Positions 23,174 through 34,148 of a stretch of 64,000 nucleotides of DNA are shown here, one piece after another. The position numbers and the translations under genes were made by a program. The stretch lies in assembly GCF_031755915.1 (NCBI RefSeq), contig NC_083384.1:27632001-27696000 (forward strand), in the 5' to 3' direction. The notes beneath the pieces were generated by a model. It saw only the letters and a list, made by a program, of their open reading frames with translations. It made no database searches and was not told where the DNA came from. The DNA is from Ziziphus jujuba. Taxonomy: Eukaryota > Streptophyta > Magnoliopsida > Rosales > Rhamnaceae. The stretch's first letter is position 1. Each line of letters starts with the position of its first letter.

Positions 23174-24435
23174 TCCATTTATCTAAATTTCAAATTGTTT
23201 GAGAGATACATTGAATGGAAGTTTGGTCGAAACTTTCCTACTCTTTTTGACCACTAACGGCAAGATTGGGGTATTTAAGCTAAGTATCTTTAATCCTTAT
23301 CTTACAAACTTTCATTTGATATATAATTTGCTAATTATGGTTGTGTATTTAATATATCACCATTTTTGAGCTAATAAAAAAATTATTGTGCTAAATTGTA
23401 GTTAAATTTATTGTTATATTTTACTATTGAATTTATTATGCAAAATAAAGCATACTTATGTGTGAATTTCATGTGATTTAATATAATTTTCGCATAAATT
23501 AATTTTAAGGATTTAAGAAAAATAATAATTTTTAGTGTATAAAATATATTTGTGTATTTGGATATTTGTAAAATTGAAATTATTTTGGTAATAATTAATT
23601 TTATAAAATTGTTGCATTTATGTGGTTGTTTAAAAGGGAAACATGGAATTTTACGGGTTTAACAACAGCGTATCAAACCTGGTGGTATTTTGTCAAATTC
23701 TGGTATTTATGATATTGTAAATTTTTATAGTTCTTAGATGTACCATACAATACTGATGTGTGACTGTATTCATGATTAGCGTATAAGTATATATGACCAT
23801 CTTGTAGGAGCTATGGATCTAAGAGTTGACAAGTATTTTGCACAGTGAACATCAACCGTCCCCTCTTGATCTCATGATTGCTAATTATTATATTATAGTT
23901 AAATGCGCATGTTATATATATGGTCATCCATTATGGGCTATGGTGAGAGAGGATAGATAAGTATTTTACAATGATAGCATCAGCTACCCTCCCTTCAGTT
24001 GAAGAACGACTTGTTTAGCGATAGTAAAAATTATTACCAATCGGCACCTCAGGATGCCAAAGTGATTAATTGCAAGTTTATCTCTTTAACCTCCCCATCA
24101 GAGTAGTGTTTGGGACATAAGTACTGTCTGACATCACTGGTATATCGTATGGTATATCAAGCGTCTTTTTCATGTATATGTATATATATTATGTTATATT
24201 CATGTGTACCATACTGTATGAGGGTAATGACCTAATTCGACTCATGAATTGGATGGCTACTAGATGCAACCACCCGGTGACATATTGGTAGGAGTGTATT
24301 TACGACAACTGATATCATGAGATCGTACACTATGCTATTTGGTATATCAAATGTATCTTCATTATGAGTGTGCGGATTATAGTATATTTCTAAATTTTAA
24401 AATTTTATTTTAATTTATTTTAACTATTTATAATT

Positions 24436-24780
24436 ATGATTTTCTATTATTATCATTATTTGTTGTTGTAATTATTATTATTATTAATTGTTATCAGTAT
24501 TATTATTATTATTATTATTATTTATCATTGTTATTGTTGTTAATTATTATTGTAGTTGTTATTGTTATTATTATTTATTATGATTATTATTATTGTTATT
24601 ATTATTGTTATTTTTATTATTATTGTTACCATTGTTGTTATCATTATTCTTATTTATTATTGTTATTATTATTACTTGTGAATTTGTTATCGTTATTATT
24701 ATTATCATCACTATTATTCTTAATAGTTATTACGAAGTTTAATATTATTATTTGTTACTGTTATTATTATCATCATTAAT
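24436..24780. repeat. (ATT)n-type compound microsatellite
   Basis: About 345 bases made almost only of TTA/ATT/GTT triplets, with interruptions. A second short block of the same type lies at about 24995-25045. Confidence 0.9.
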
Positions 24781-24819
24781 ATCAATTGCATACTCATTGC
24801 ATTTGTCTTAATGGCAAGT

Positions 24820-24990
24820 ATTGTAGCATTCGGGCAAATATCGTAGTCTTCACATAAGTGTTGCAGCCCTTGAGCAATTCTTGTAGCCTTCGAACAATTA
24901 TTGTAGCACTCGAGCAGATATCGAACTTTCGAATAGCGTTTGAGTAAGGTATTGTAACTTTTGAGCAGGTTATCCAAACTTTTGAGAAGT
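24820..24990. repeat. Decayed 20-bp tandem repeat
   Basis: Units of 20 bases with the consensus ATTGTAGCCTTCGAGCAAAT start at 24820, 24840, 24860, 24880 and 24900. After an imperfect, longer unit, two more start at 24951 and 24971. Units differ at several positions each but hold the 20-base register. The block lies between two (ATT)n stretches inside the probable LTR. Confidence 0.8.
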
Positions 24991-25419
24991 TATATCATTA
25001 CTATTATTATTGTTATTATCATTATTATTATCGTTGTTTTTATTATTTTCTATTTGTATTTATGAGTTTGAAATATTCTTGATATGTTATAATAACGTAT
25101 AATTGTAATAAGTGGATGGTGTAGCTTGACACAAGTTATAAAGATATTTATGTTTTATTAAATTATTTCTTATATCTATATCTTTGTACTAATGTTATTG
25201 AAGTCTTACAAATTTATGAAAATCTCTCTTAGTAAGATGGGAGGAATAAGGTGGCATGACACTAGAATGTGTTTTCTGTATAAGAAAATTTTGAGACATG
25301 TCCAACCTTTAGAGAAAATACTACCGAATTTTTTGTAGAAAGGTTTGGTAAGGTTTTCCCAGTCGAGACTTGTCTAAGATTCTGATAAGGAACCTTGGGT
25401 GGATCTTGACAATATAACA

Positions 25420-26215
25420 ATCCCTCTTGGGCATAAAAAATTATTATTAATTTTTTTGGTCTAAAAAAATATTTTATTTAATTTTTGGTCTAATGAAAAT
25501 ATTTTTATTAGAGAAAAAAATTCCATTTTTATTTTTGTCTAATTTTTATTTTTATATTTGTTCTATTTTTTTAAAGCCTTGGGAGCAAAAAATTATTATG
25601 ATTTTTTGGTCCAAGCAAATTATTTTTATTAGACCAAAAATTCTAATTTTATTTTTTTATTTTTTAATCTAATTTTAGATTCAAAAATATTTAATTTTTT
25701 GAAACTTTTAATTTAAATAAAATAGGGATAGATATAATTTTTCAAATAAAAAAATCATAAACATAAAACGCAAAAATGACAAATTTATTTCTTAAAAAAA
25801 TATATTTTAATTTTTTTATTAGAAAAAATAAATTATGATAAAAAAATATATTTTAATTTTTTTTATTAGAAAAAATAAATTATGATATTAGCATGTTGAC
25901 ATCATCGAATGATAAAGTTAACATGTAAGTCAATTGGATTAATTTGTAACAAATTTAAAACTTTAAAATTCAATTTGTAAAATTTTAAATTTTATAACTC
26001 AAATTACACAATTTTAAAATTTCAAGATACCAATAAAAAATTAATTTTTTAGTTTTTATAACAAACTTTATAATATGTAACTGAATTTACATATATATAT
26101 ATATATATATATATATTATTTTTGACAATATCTAGATTACATTAATTTAACATTCTTTGTCACATATTATTATTGTAAGTGGGAGATAAGGGATTTTTTA
26201 CTTTTGTCAATGATT
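25420..26215. other. AT-rich spacer with local duplications
   Basis: Holds a diverged ~145-bp direct duplication beginning CTTGGG near 25427 and near 25573. A ~48-bp duplication (AAAAAAATATATTTTAATTT) lies at about 25795-25890, and (TA)n at 26091-26115. No coding frame was recognised. Confidence 0.5.
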
Positions 26216-26220
26216 TAACC

Positions 26221-27240
26221 TTAAATTTAAGAGATATTGGCAGCTAAGCATCCCAAATTTTATTGGGGTTGACATATTACATTCTAAACTTTTTTTCTGT
26301 CATTTTGCACCCCAAACTTTCTTTTCACTTACACTGTTGGTTCTTCTATTAAAAATGCATAACGGAATGATTAGGTGTCTCGCATATGCTGATCAAGCGA
26401 GGGTAGATCAGGTAATTTCACATATTCTTCTTCTTCTTCTTCTTCTTTTTCATCTTCATAGACACCACTAAATATGAACCCTAATCTAATACAAAAGAGA
26501 TCTCATCTTTTTCTGCAATTAATCATCTTTTTTATTCCTTATTATTTTGCTTTTTACCCATGAAATCGTGACTTGAAAAAAGAATAAGAAAAAAAATAAA
26601 ATAATAAGGCTCCTATTTAGATTGATAAAGCTTTTCATTTTTATTTCTTGAAAGATGTCTGAGAAAAAAAAAATTACCCTTGAAAAAAAAAAAATAGAAA
26701 TACCCACCAAAGATCTAGCAACAAACAAAGTGCACACAGAGAGAAAGATGAATCGAATCTAGTGTTCTAAATTTCCTTTTTCTTTTCACTTTTTTTAAAA
26801 ACAACAGATAAACAACCAAGGATTTCTTTAGATTCACAGATGCAGATAGAAGGTTGAAAAGTCCCCAATTTCTAACCCTAACATTTGCTATTCTTAATAA
26901 TAATAATAATATATTTACTTTTAAATAATATAAACTGAGATCCTAATGCATAGAGCTAGAAGCAAAACCAGTTATGCCATTTACAAAGATTTGCAGAGAA
27001 ATTTCTTAAATGAAATCTAATTTTTAAATCGAAAACAGTGAAACTACTGATCTATCCTTGTTCGATGAGTACGTACGAGGTACCTGATTATTTAGTTATG
27101 CATTTTTAACAAAAGAACCAACGATGCAGGCAAAAAAAAAAAATTTGGGATGTAAAATGCCAAAAAAAAAAATTTAAAATGTAATATATCAACCTCGATA
27201 AATTTTGAAATGCTTAGCTGTCAAAATTCCTAAATCTAAA
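26221..27240. mobile_element. Element with ~195-bp terminal inverted repeats, MULE-like, non-autonomous
   Basis: The left arm (26221-26416) is the imperfect reverse complement of the right arm (27040-27240). Landmarks shared by both arms are GGCAGCTAAGCAT / GACAGCTAAGCAT, GGTTGAYATATTACATT, GTTGGTTCTTYTRTTAAAAA and, innermost, CTGATCTAYCCT. The ~620-bp core has no coding frame. Long TIRs around a non-coding core suggest a non-autonomous Mutator-like element, but no 9-bp target duplication was found, so the class is inferred. Confidence 0.6.
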
Positions 27241-30075
27241 AATATACTTTTAATGGTACAATTATTGGGCCAAAGCTATGAGTAGTACTGTAGTACGAGT
27301 GGTATTGTGCAAGTTAGTTGGGACATTTATTTTTATAAAATATTTCATTTAGATATTTTTAAATTTACATTAATTTTAATTTAATTTTTAAAATTATAAA
27401 TAAAATTTTAATAAATGTGTAGACAAAATTATTTTAAAGAGTGTAAACGAAATAATATAAAAGAAAAATACAATTTAAAACTAAAAAAATAAATAATATT
27501 CTTAAAATTTATATGAAAGGGTATGGAGGAAGTATCCTTTATTTTTACTTCCCATCGTATTTTACCATATGCTTTCCCATGGAATATGTTTTAACTCTTA
27601 AATGTCAAACGCAATGATTACCTACTCGTGCAACACTTATGCATGCATTGTTTGTCTTTTCACGCAAAAAAAAAAAAAAAAAAAAAAAAAAAACTGACAT
27701 TCTCACTTACAAAGCGTGGTTCAACATGTGGCAAGATGATTGATCAAACGGGTAATATAGATACACGTGGTGCAATGGATACCGGCAAACCATTTCAGCC
27801 GCCGCCAGCCAATGGCTTGACTAGTAGGTAGCAAACTAACAAAATTTTTATAAAAATTTAGTACGGTCTATTCGTTGTGGGTCCCACGAGTTTTATTTTA
27901 TCTACTTTATTTATTTATTTATTTATTTTTTTTTGTTCTTAACAACAATTATTATCCTTTTAAAATGTTTTTAATTTCTGAGCTAATATATCCAATTTTG
28001 TTTAATAAAAAAGGTGGTCCGAATGACGAGTAGGACGGCTAGTAGAGCTAAGCTGTGAGCTGACAGCTTCAGCTTAATTTTGCTTTTGTCGAAATGTCTA
28101 TTAACCTTGTATGGCCTTCAGTTTTCTTCTCTTAACTAAATATAAGGTTGATTTTTTTTTTTTTTGTTTTGCTGAGAATATAAAGTTGATTTCAAAAATT
28201 AATAATAATATATGTTCCATGAACCAAAATATATATATATATATATATAAATATATAATATTACGAATATCTTTAGTCTTTTAATTATCTTTAGTCTTTT
28301 AATGGGCATATCTAACTGCATGCAAGCAATGAAATTTAATTTATGGCTAGTTAAGATTACTATTGTTGAATATACCTATTGAAGGACTATAATGTTATAC
28401 GTATGAAAAAAATAGTTGTCAAATACTAAATTAAACAAGTTGAATAAGAAATAAATGTACCTGGAATAATATTAGAATTTTGTCAAACGATATATATATA
28501 TATATATGTATATATATTATATTTGCATATGTATATATATAAATGTATTCATATCATATCATAAACATGGCCATCTGTCATTATCAAAGGTGATAGTTTA
28601 GCAGGAAAAAACTCTCAGTTTTTATATTTACGGATTCAAAAATTAAATTTCAAGTCTTAATAAATTTTATTATTATTTCAGATGGTCTCATACCATAATA
28701 TCGCATGATATAGAACTACAACCTGATATCTATAATACTGCCAGTTCATCTGTTTTTGATTCAGCCTAAAAAAAAAAAACAAAAATGCTGACCTGCCAAA
28801 TCTCCAAATTTAACATGTTCATACCTTGCATGGGATGTCATGTCAGTCAAGAAAGATATCCCAAGCAATAGTTATATTCCAGCTACGCATAATTATTAAA
28901 AATTAATAATAATAATAATAATAATAACATTATTTTCGTTATTATTAGTATTAAAGTGTTATGATTTTGTATACATAATAATTAATTAATGTGATGGAGA
29001 AGTAATAATTTTTTATATTATGAAATAGATAAAGCAAAATTTTAAATAATATGAAAAGACAGTTACTAATTGTAAATTATCAAAACATAATTTTCAATTG
29101 ATAAAGAAATTTCAATATATTAATGCATGAAAACGAGGTCTATATATGTACCGTCAATACATATGCATGGCCGTTTATAGAGTAGGTTTTGTTTTCATAA
29201 GACCATTTTACTTTATTTTATTTTATTTTTATTTTATATATACAGACCTTAGCTAGACAAACCAGTATACGACGAGTAGTACTTGGTTATAATTAGCTGG
29301 GAATTTTTGTAATCTATAGTCAGCCATATATATATATATATATATATAATACAATAACACTAATTATGGAATAAACTCTCTTTGAACTTAATTATGGAAT
29401 TAATTTTATAAAAAAAAAATGGAATGAATAAACTAATTAATACGCAATTTATTTGAGAATTAAAAGACATTCATATATATATATATATATATATATGGAC
29501 TTGATGGTAAAAGATTGTCAACTACACATCACTCCACTTAATAAAAAGAAAGAAATGATCAGAGAAAAAAAAAAAAAAAGAAGTAAAATAAGAGAGAAAG
29601 AATATTGATTCTAACATTAATATACGACAAGGTCATTATTATATCTTAATTATTACTTAATAATATATGCATTAATGACATACAAATTTATAAGATAACT
29701 ATCAATGGTATATATGAGAGGTAATCGATGTTGATGTTAAATAATAATTATATTATTGTTGTAAACAAATTTGGTAAAACAAATACCAGATTTTGGTTTT
29801 TTATTTGTTTGTTTATTTTTTCGTCAAAAAAAAAAAATTATTAATGTGAGATGATGAAACATGTCATGGGTATCTATAATTCTGTATTCACCAAAAAATG
29901 CCATGGCTATGTATATTTTTCAGAAAACAAGTGCGTCGATAATGGTGATGATGGAGATGGGAAATCTAAAAAGCAATTGTTTCTTATCAAAAATGTTATC
30001 CTTTTTTCATCATTAATGCTATCCTCAAAAAATATTATTATCATAGGTAAAGCAAAAGAATCTTTCCAGGGTGGT

Positions 30076-30210
30076 AATGATGAAAACACCCAATATATTT
30101 CTATTTTTATTGTATTATTGCTAAAAAAGACACCCCAAATTTAATGATGAAAACACCCAAATATATTTCTATTTTTATTTTATTATTGCTAAACAAAGAC
30201 ACCCCAAATT
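30076..30210. repeat. 67-bp tandem duplication
   Basis: Direct copies start at 30076 and 30143 with AATGATGAAAACACCCAA and end in AGACACCCCAAATTT; they differ by a few bases. Confidence 0.9.
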
Positions 30211-30433
30211 TGTTCTTTGCCGTATTTAGTTATTATTTGTTTATTGGTAAATTGCTCTTTCTCTTACATATTTGTGGATGCTACTTTAATTTTCATGCTT
30301 TTAAACCTATATATGTTACTTTCTACTCCAACCTGACCTTTTTCTTTTGGTTGTTTTTTTTGCTGAAAACCAACCTAGACCTTCTTATATCAAAAGGAAT
30401 GTGATTCCAAATTGCCCCTTATGGTATTTGTGT

Positions 30434-30501
30434 TGAAGTACTATATTCTGAGTTTCAAAAAAGAGGTTTGAAGTACTATATTCTGAGTTTCAGAAAAAGA
30501 G
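30434..30501. repeat. 34-bp tandem duplication
   Basis: TTGAAGTACTATATTCTGAG followed by TTTCARAAAARAG is repeated once at a 34-bp offset. Confidence 0.88.
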
Positions 30502-33500
30502 ATTCATTTTCTTCTTTGAAGAAAAACTAAATAGTGTCTATATATTTGTAGAAATATGTTTTTCTAATTAAAGAAAGACCAAGTACAACAAAGTGGATTT
30601 CAAAGTTTTTTTTTTTTTTTTTTGAAAAAAAGTTTCAATGTTGCAAGCTGTGATCCAGAATATATATATATATATATAAATTCACTGTTCTACTCTCACA
30701 AAATTTAAAATAAAAAAAGCAATAAAGGGCAGAATTGTCAATTTATGACTTTATAATATTGTGCTACTAAATTTATGAAACTTGAGAAAGAAATGCTCTC
30801 AAAGGCACATATTACTATATTGAGCAGGTAAGTATGAAAAATAATAATAATTAAATTGCGCAGATTCTTACTGAAAATTGCTAATATTGATTTTATGCAA
30901 ATATATATATATATATATATATAAATTTTTCTAAAATACATTATTTAACTATCATTATTATTATGAGAATATAGATAGAACTAAAAGCCAATGAAAAGAA
31001 GGGAGGTTTTTTTAATTTTTTTGGGCAAATAATAAAAAGAAGGGAAATTGAATGGGACGATCTTATAGCTTTTAATTTTTAATTAAAGGACTGTCATCAT
31101 TTATGTCAAGTTCTCAGAGGCATTTAAATGGTGGCAGTGTATCAGTTAATGCGCCATGGCAGCCTGCCAATTTTTTTATTATTTTTATAACTTATTTAGA
31201 AGATTTATTAATTATTGGTCATTAATTTTCATATTAATGTTACTTCCTTATTTAGGTATGTTCTATAATATTTATAAAGTATTCTTTCTTATTAAAGGCT
31301 GGTCCTGGATTTTATCCAAACAAAAAAAAGAAAAGAAAAAGAAAAAAAAAAAAAAGGCTGGTCTTGTAGATTTGTTATTATTCTTAAACATTAGATTATT
31401 TAACTTTTAAAAAAATATATATATATATATATCTACAGGCGTAATGATTTGCTCCTTTTTTTCAAAATGGGGGTTGAAAATTTTAGAAACTTAGCTCCTA
31501 AAATGTTTTAAATGGGGAAAAAATGAAATTCAACTTTGATTAACCAACATATAAGACTATCCAGTGAACAAATTAGACTATGCCTCTTCTTCCATAAAAT
31601 CCACATTTGACAATTTCATTATATTTTGACCAATTTTGATCTGCAGAAAATGATGTGATACATGCGTATTTTATGAAATTATTTGAATTGAATTTAGTGA
31701 TTCATAGAAATAAGATAATATATGAAGAAAGGAAAAAAAAATTAAATAATTTTAAGTATGTATTAAATAAGACTTTTTAGTTTTTTTTTTTTTTTAAAAA
31801 GAATAATTGTACATAAGGGCAGGAACATCATTTTACAGTAGGGACATAAACCATAGAGAAAGAGAACTACGAGTGACGCTATGCTTGGCTCATTCTCTAC
31901 CTGATAGTACACCGTCTAGCAAGAAAATAAAATATGGATGATGGTATTTCAATTTGGTATAAAGTCAGATATGAGAAATCAAAATTTCTTCTAAAATATA
32001 AAAAAATAAAAAATAAAAATAAATTTTTATTGATTTCAAAAATATTTTAAATTATCATTGATTTTAAAAATTTAAACGGATAAAAATTAAAATTTTATTT
32101 TATTTATACATTTTTTTAACAGATAAATACTTATATACAAAGCAAATTAGCCTCGTAATTAAAATTATAATTTTATCTCTCAGAATTTTTATTTTTCTTT
32201 GTTTAGTGAAATTCCCACAACATCCATTCGAGATTATGTACTTTTTTTGTTTTTGGTTATTTAGATTTACACCCTTTAAATTCTGTATCAATTTGCATAT
32301 GTCACTGCAAATTAAACTTTGCAGAAATTTGCAAATGTACCCTTTAATCTTTGTAGAACATAGGACTGTAATTGCAAAGTTTTTAATAATTTAAGTGACA
32401 TAAATGACAATCTAAAAATTTAAGTAGCAAATTGTAAATCGCGCAAATTTCAAGAATATAAACACAAAAAAAAAAAAAAAAAAAGCCCCTGATTATTATT
32501 ATTATTTTAAAACAAAGAGAGCAATCGGCTTTTATCTTAGCCGAGTCAACATTTTACTTTCAGCGTTTTCGAAGCCATCGGTGCCGACACAAATACCGAT
32601 TCCATCACGTGCTTAAAATTAAAAAAAAAAAAATTTGAAATTCAGGGGCAAATTCGGAAATTAAAAACTTTTAGCCTCGTCCCTGGCATTTGAGTGTTTT
32701 ATAGCTTGCGGCAACATTTTGCTTCTGGCAATGTCGTTTTAGTAATTTTAAAGAGCACTGGATGTAGCAAAAATGATATTGAAAGAAACTGAAAATAAAA
32801 AAAACATAAAAATAAAAAAATAAAAAAATGCAAACAATAATAAAATAAAATAATAATGGTAAATACATGATTAACAATAATAATTATTATTTTTGTTTTG
32901 TTGTTGATTAATTACTACCAAATCCCACCATTAAAGTACATACGACCGATTGTGCAGCCACTTTGAATTTGTGTTGTCATGTGACCCCTACTCCTTCCTG
33001 CTCTACTCTCTACCATCTCTCTCTTGATTTTGGTATTTTAAAAAAAAAAAAAAAAAAATCCAATGATAGAATTTTTTTTCTTCTGGAAATCTTCTCATTT
33101 GGATATGTACCTTATGTAATATTCTTTTTTACATGTATGAATTAATTATATTTATATGGGGTCTTGGTTTGTTTTGCCAACGCCATGGAAATTATTACAG
33201 TAAACAATTTTCAGAGATTATCAAAAACCAAGTGAAATATATATATATATATATATTCACTTTTTATTTACAAAGAAATGAATATGTTTTCCAGTTTTAA
33301 AAGCAACTTTACCGTTATTCATTGGTTATTTTTGGCTAGATGTTAATTTGAGCTGGGTTTTGTGGATAAATAGTGTATACCTATTTCGCAGAAAAATAAA
33401 TTTTTTGAGGTCTCCCAGTAGGTCCCCAAGTGTTTAATTTTTCAGGGTCAGAAGGAACATTTTTTTTTTTTTTTTTGGTTGTGTGTTTGATTAAGATATT

Positions 33501-34148
33501 GGTTCTTTTTAACTTGGATTTTGTGTGTTTAAGAGCTCCAAACAAAGATAAAACGCATTGAGTGCTATTGATCCCACCATTGATGGACTTGGTCTTTTTT
33601 TCCTGAGATGAAATTTTAGCTACCGAGATTGAGAATAAGATAAAATTTTATTTTATCTTATTTTTATATATATATTTTTTTCCCTTCCCTTTTGTATTTT
33701 CATTTTCATTTCTGCTTTCATGAAAGTGAGTGTACAGATTCTGTACCCTTTTGTGGCCCTTTCCCTTCTACACCAGGTTTTGTACTTTCGAAAGTGATGA
33801 ACATTAGCTGCTTCTCTTTTCTGTCTATACCACTTTTATTAGCTCCAAATTACTATTAAGTTTCTCTTTCAGCTGCAAGACCATGTTGGTTTTGGGTTAT
33901 GTTATTTTGCTGGTTAGGGAACCAGAAGCTGTTTTGAGTCGAGCCCATCTGGGTTGTTGTTATTAAGAGTCAAGATTTTGAGCTAAAAAAGATAACTTTT
34001 TTTTTTTTTTTGGCTAGAAGTTGGATTTGGGTGTTGGAAAAATGAAGAGTCAGGATTTGAAAGCAAAACTTTTTATGCATCTGATCTGAGTTATTGGTGG
34101 GGGTGATTTTTATTTACTTTCTCAACTTTGAAGTTGTATGCTATGAAT
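33501..34148 (+). promoter_or_regulatory. Putative promoter and 5' UTR of the GL3-type bHLH gene
   Basis: The stretch upstream of the start codon becomes less AT-rich and T/C-rich, as in plant 5' UTRs. TATA-like sequences occur in the (TA)n near 33667-33676. A 23-base near-palindrome centred on AAAATTTTATTTTATC lies at about 33641-33662. The transcription start cannot be fixed from sequence. Confidence 0.35.

Larger units (their letters stand above)
22230..25419. mobile_element. Probable solo LTR, about 3.2 kb
   Basis: Starts TGTAACATCTTGATC and ends GGATCTTGACAATATAACA, so the termini form the short imperfect inverted repeat TGT..ACA typical of LTRs; long plant LTRs of the TGTAACACCCC..GGTGTTACA class look the same. 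The interior has no gag-pol. It has a GC-richer segment (22640-23170) and blocks resembling known long Ty3/gypsy LTRs, such as GTTTGGGACATAAGTACTGT near 24110. No clear 5-bp target duplication was seen (ATGTA on the left, ATCCC on the right), so borders may be off by a few bases or the element may be rearranged. Confidence 0.5.
27241..33500. other. Gene-poor intergenic region
   Basis: Over 6 kb with no convincing gene. It holds many (TA)n tracts (28229-28249, 28489-28520, 29327-29350, 29473-29496, 30659-30678, 30899-30922, 31415-31432, 33237-33256) and A runs near 27665-27692 and 32466-32484. (AAT)n lies near 28910-28927. Two tandem duplications are listed separately. A perfect 6-bp-stem hairpin TCGGCT..AGCCGA lies near 32526-32545. 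Short open frames here are AT-rich chance frames. Confidence 0.55.

Noticed and set aside
24528..24779. 83-residue Tyr/Leu/Ile-rich frame
   Set aside because: It is the translation of an (ATT)n microsatellite.
29851..30404. Plus-strand frames of 86-97 residues
   Set aside because: They span a 67-bp tandem duplication in AT-rich sequence and have no family similarity or splice context.
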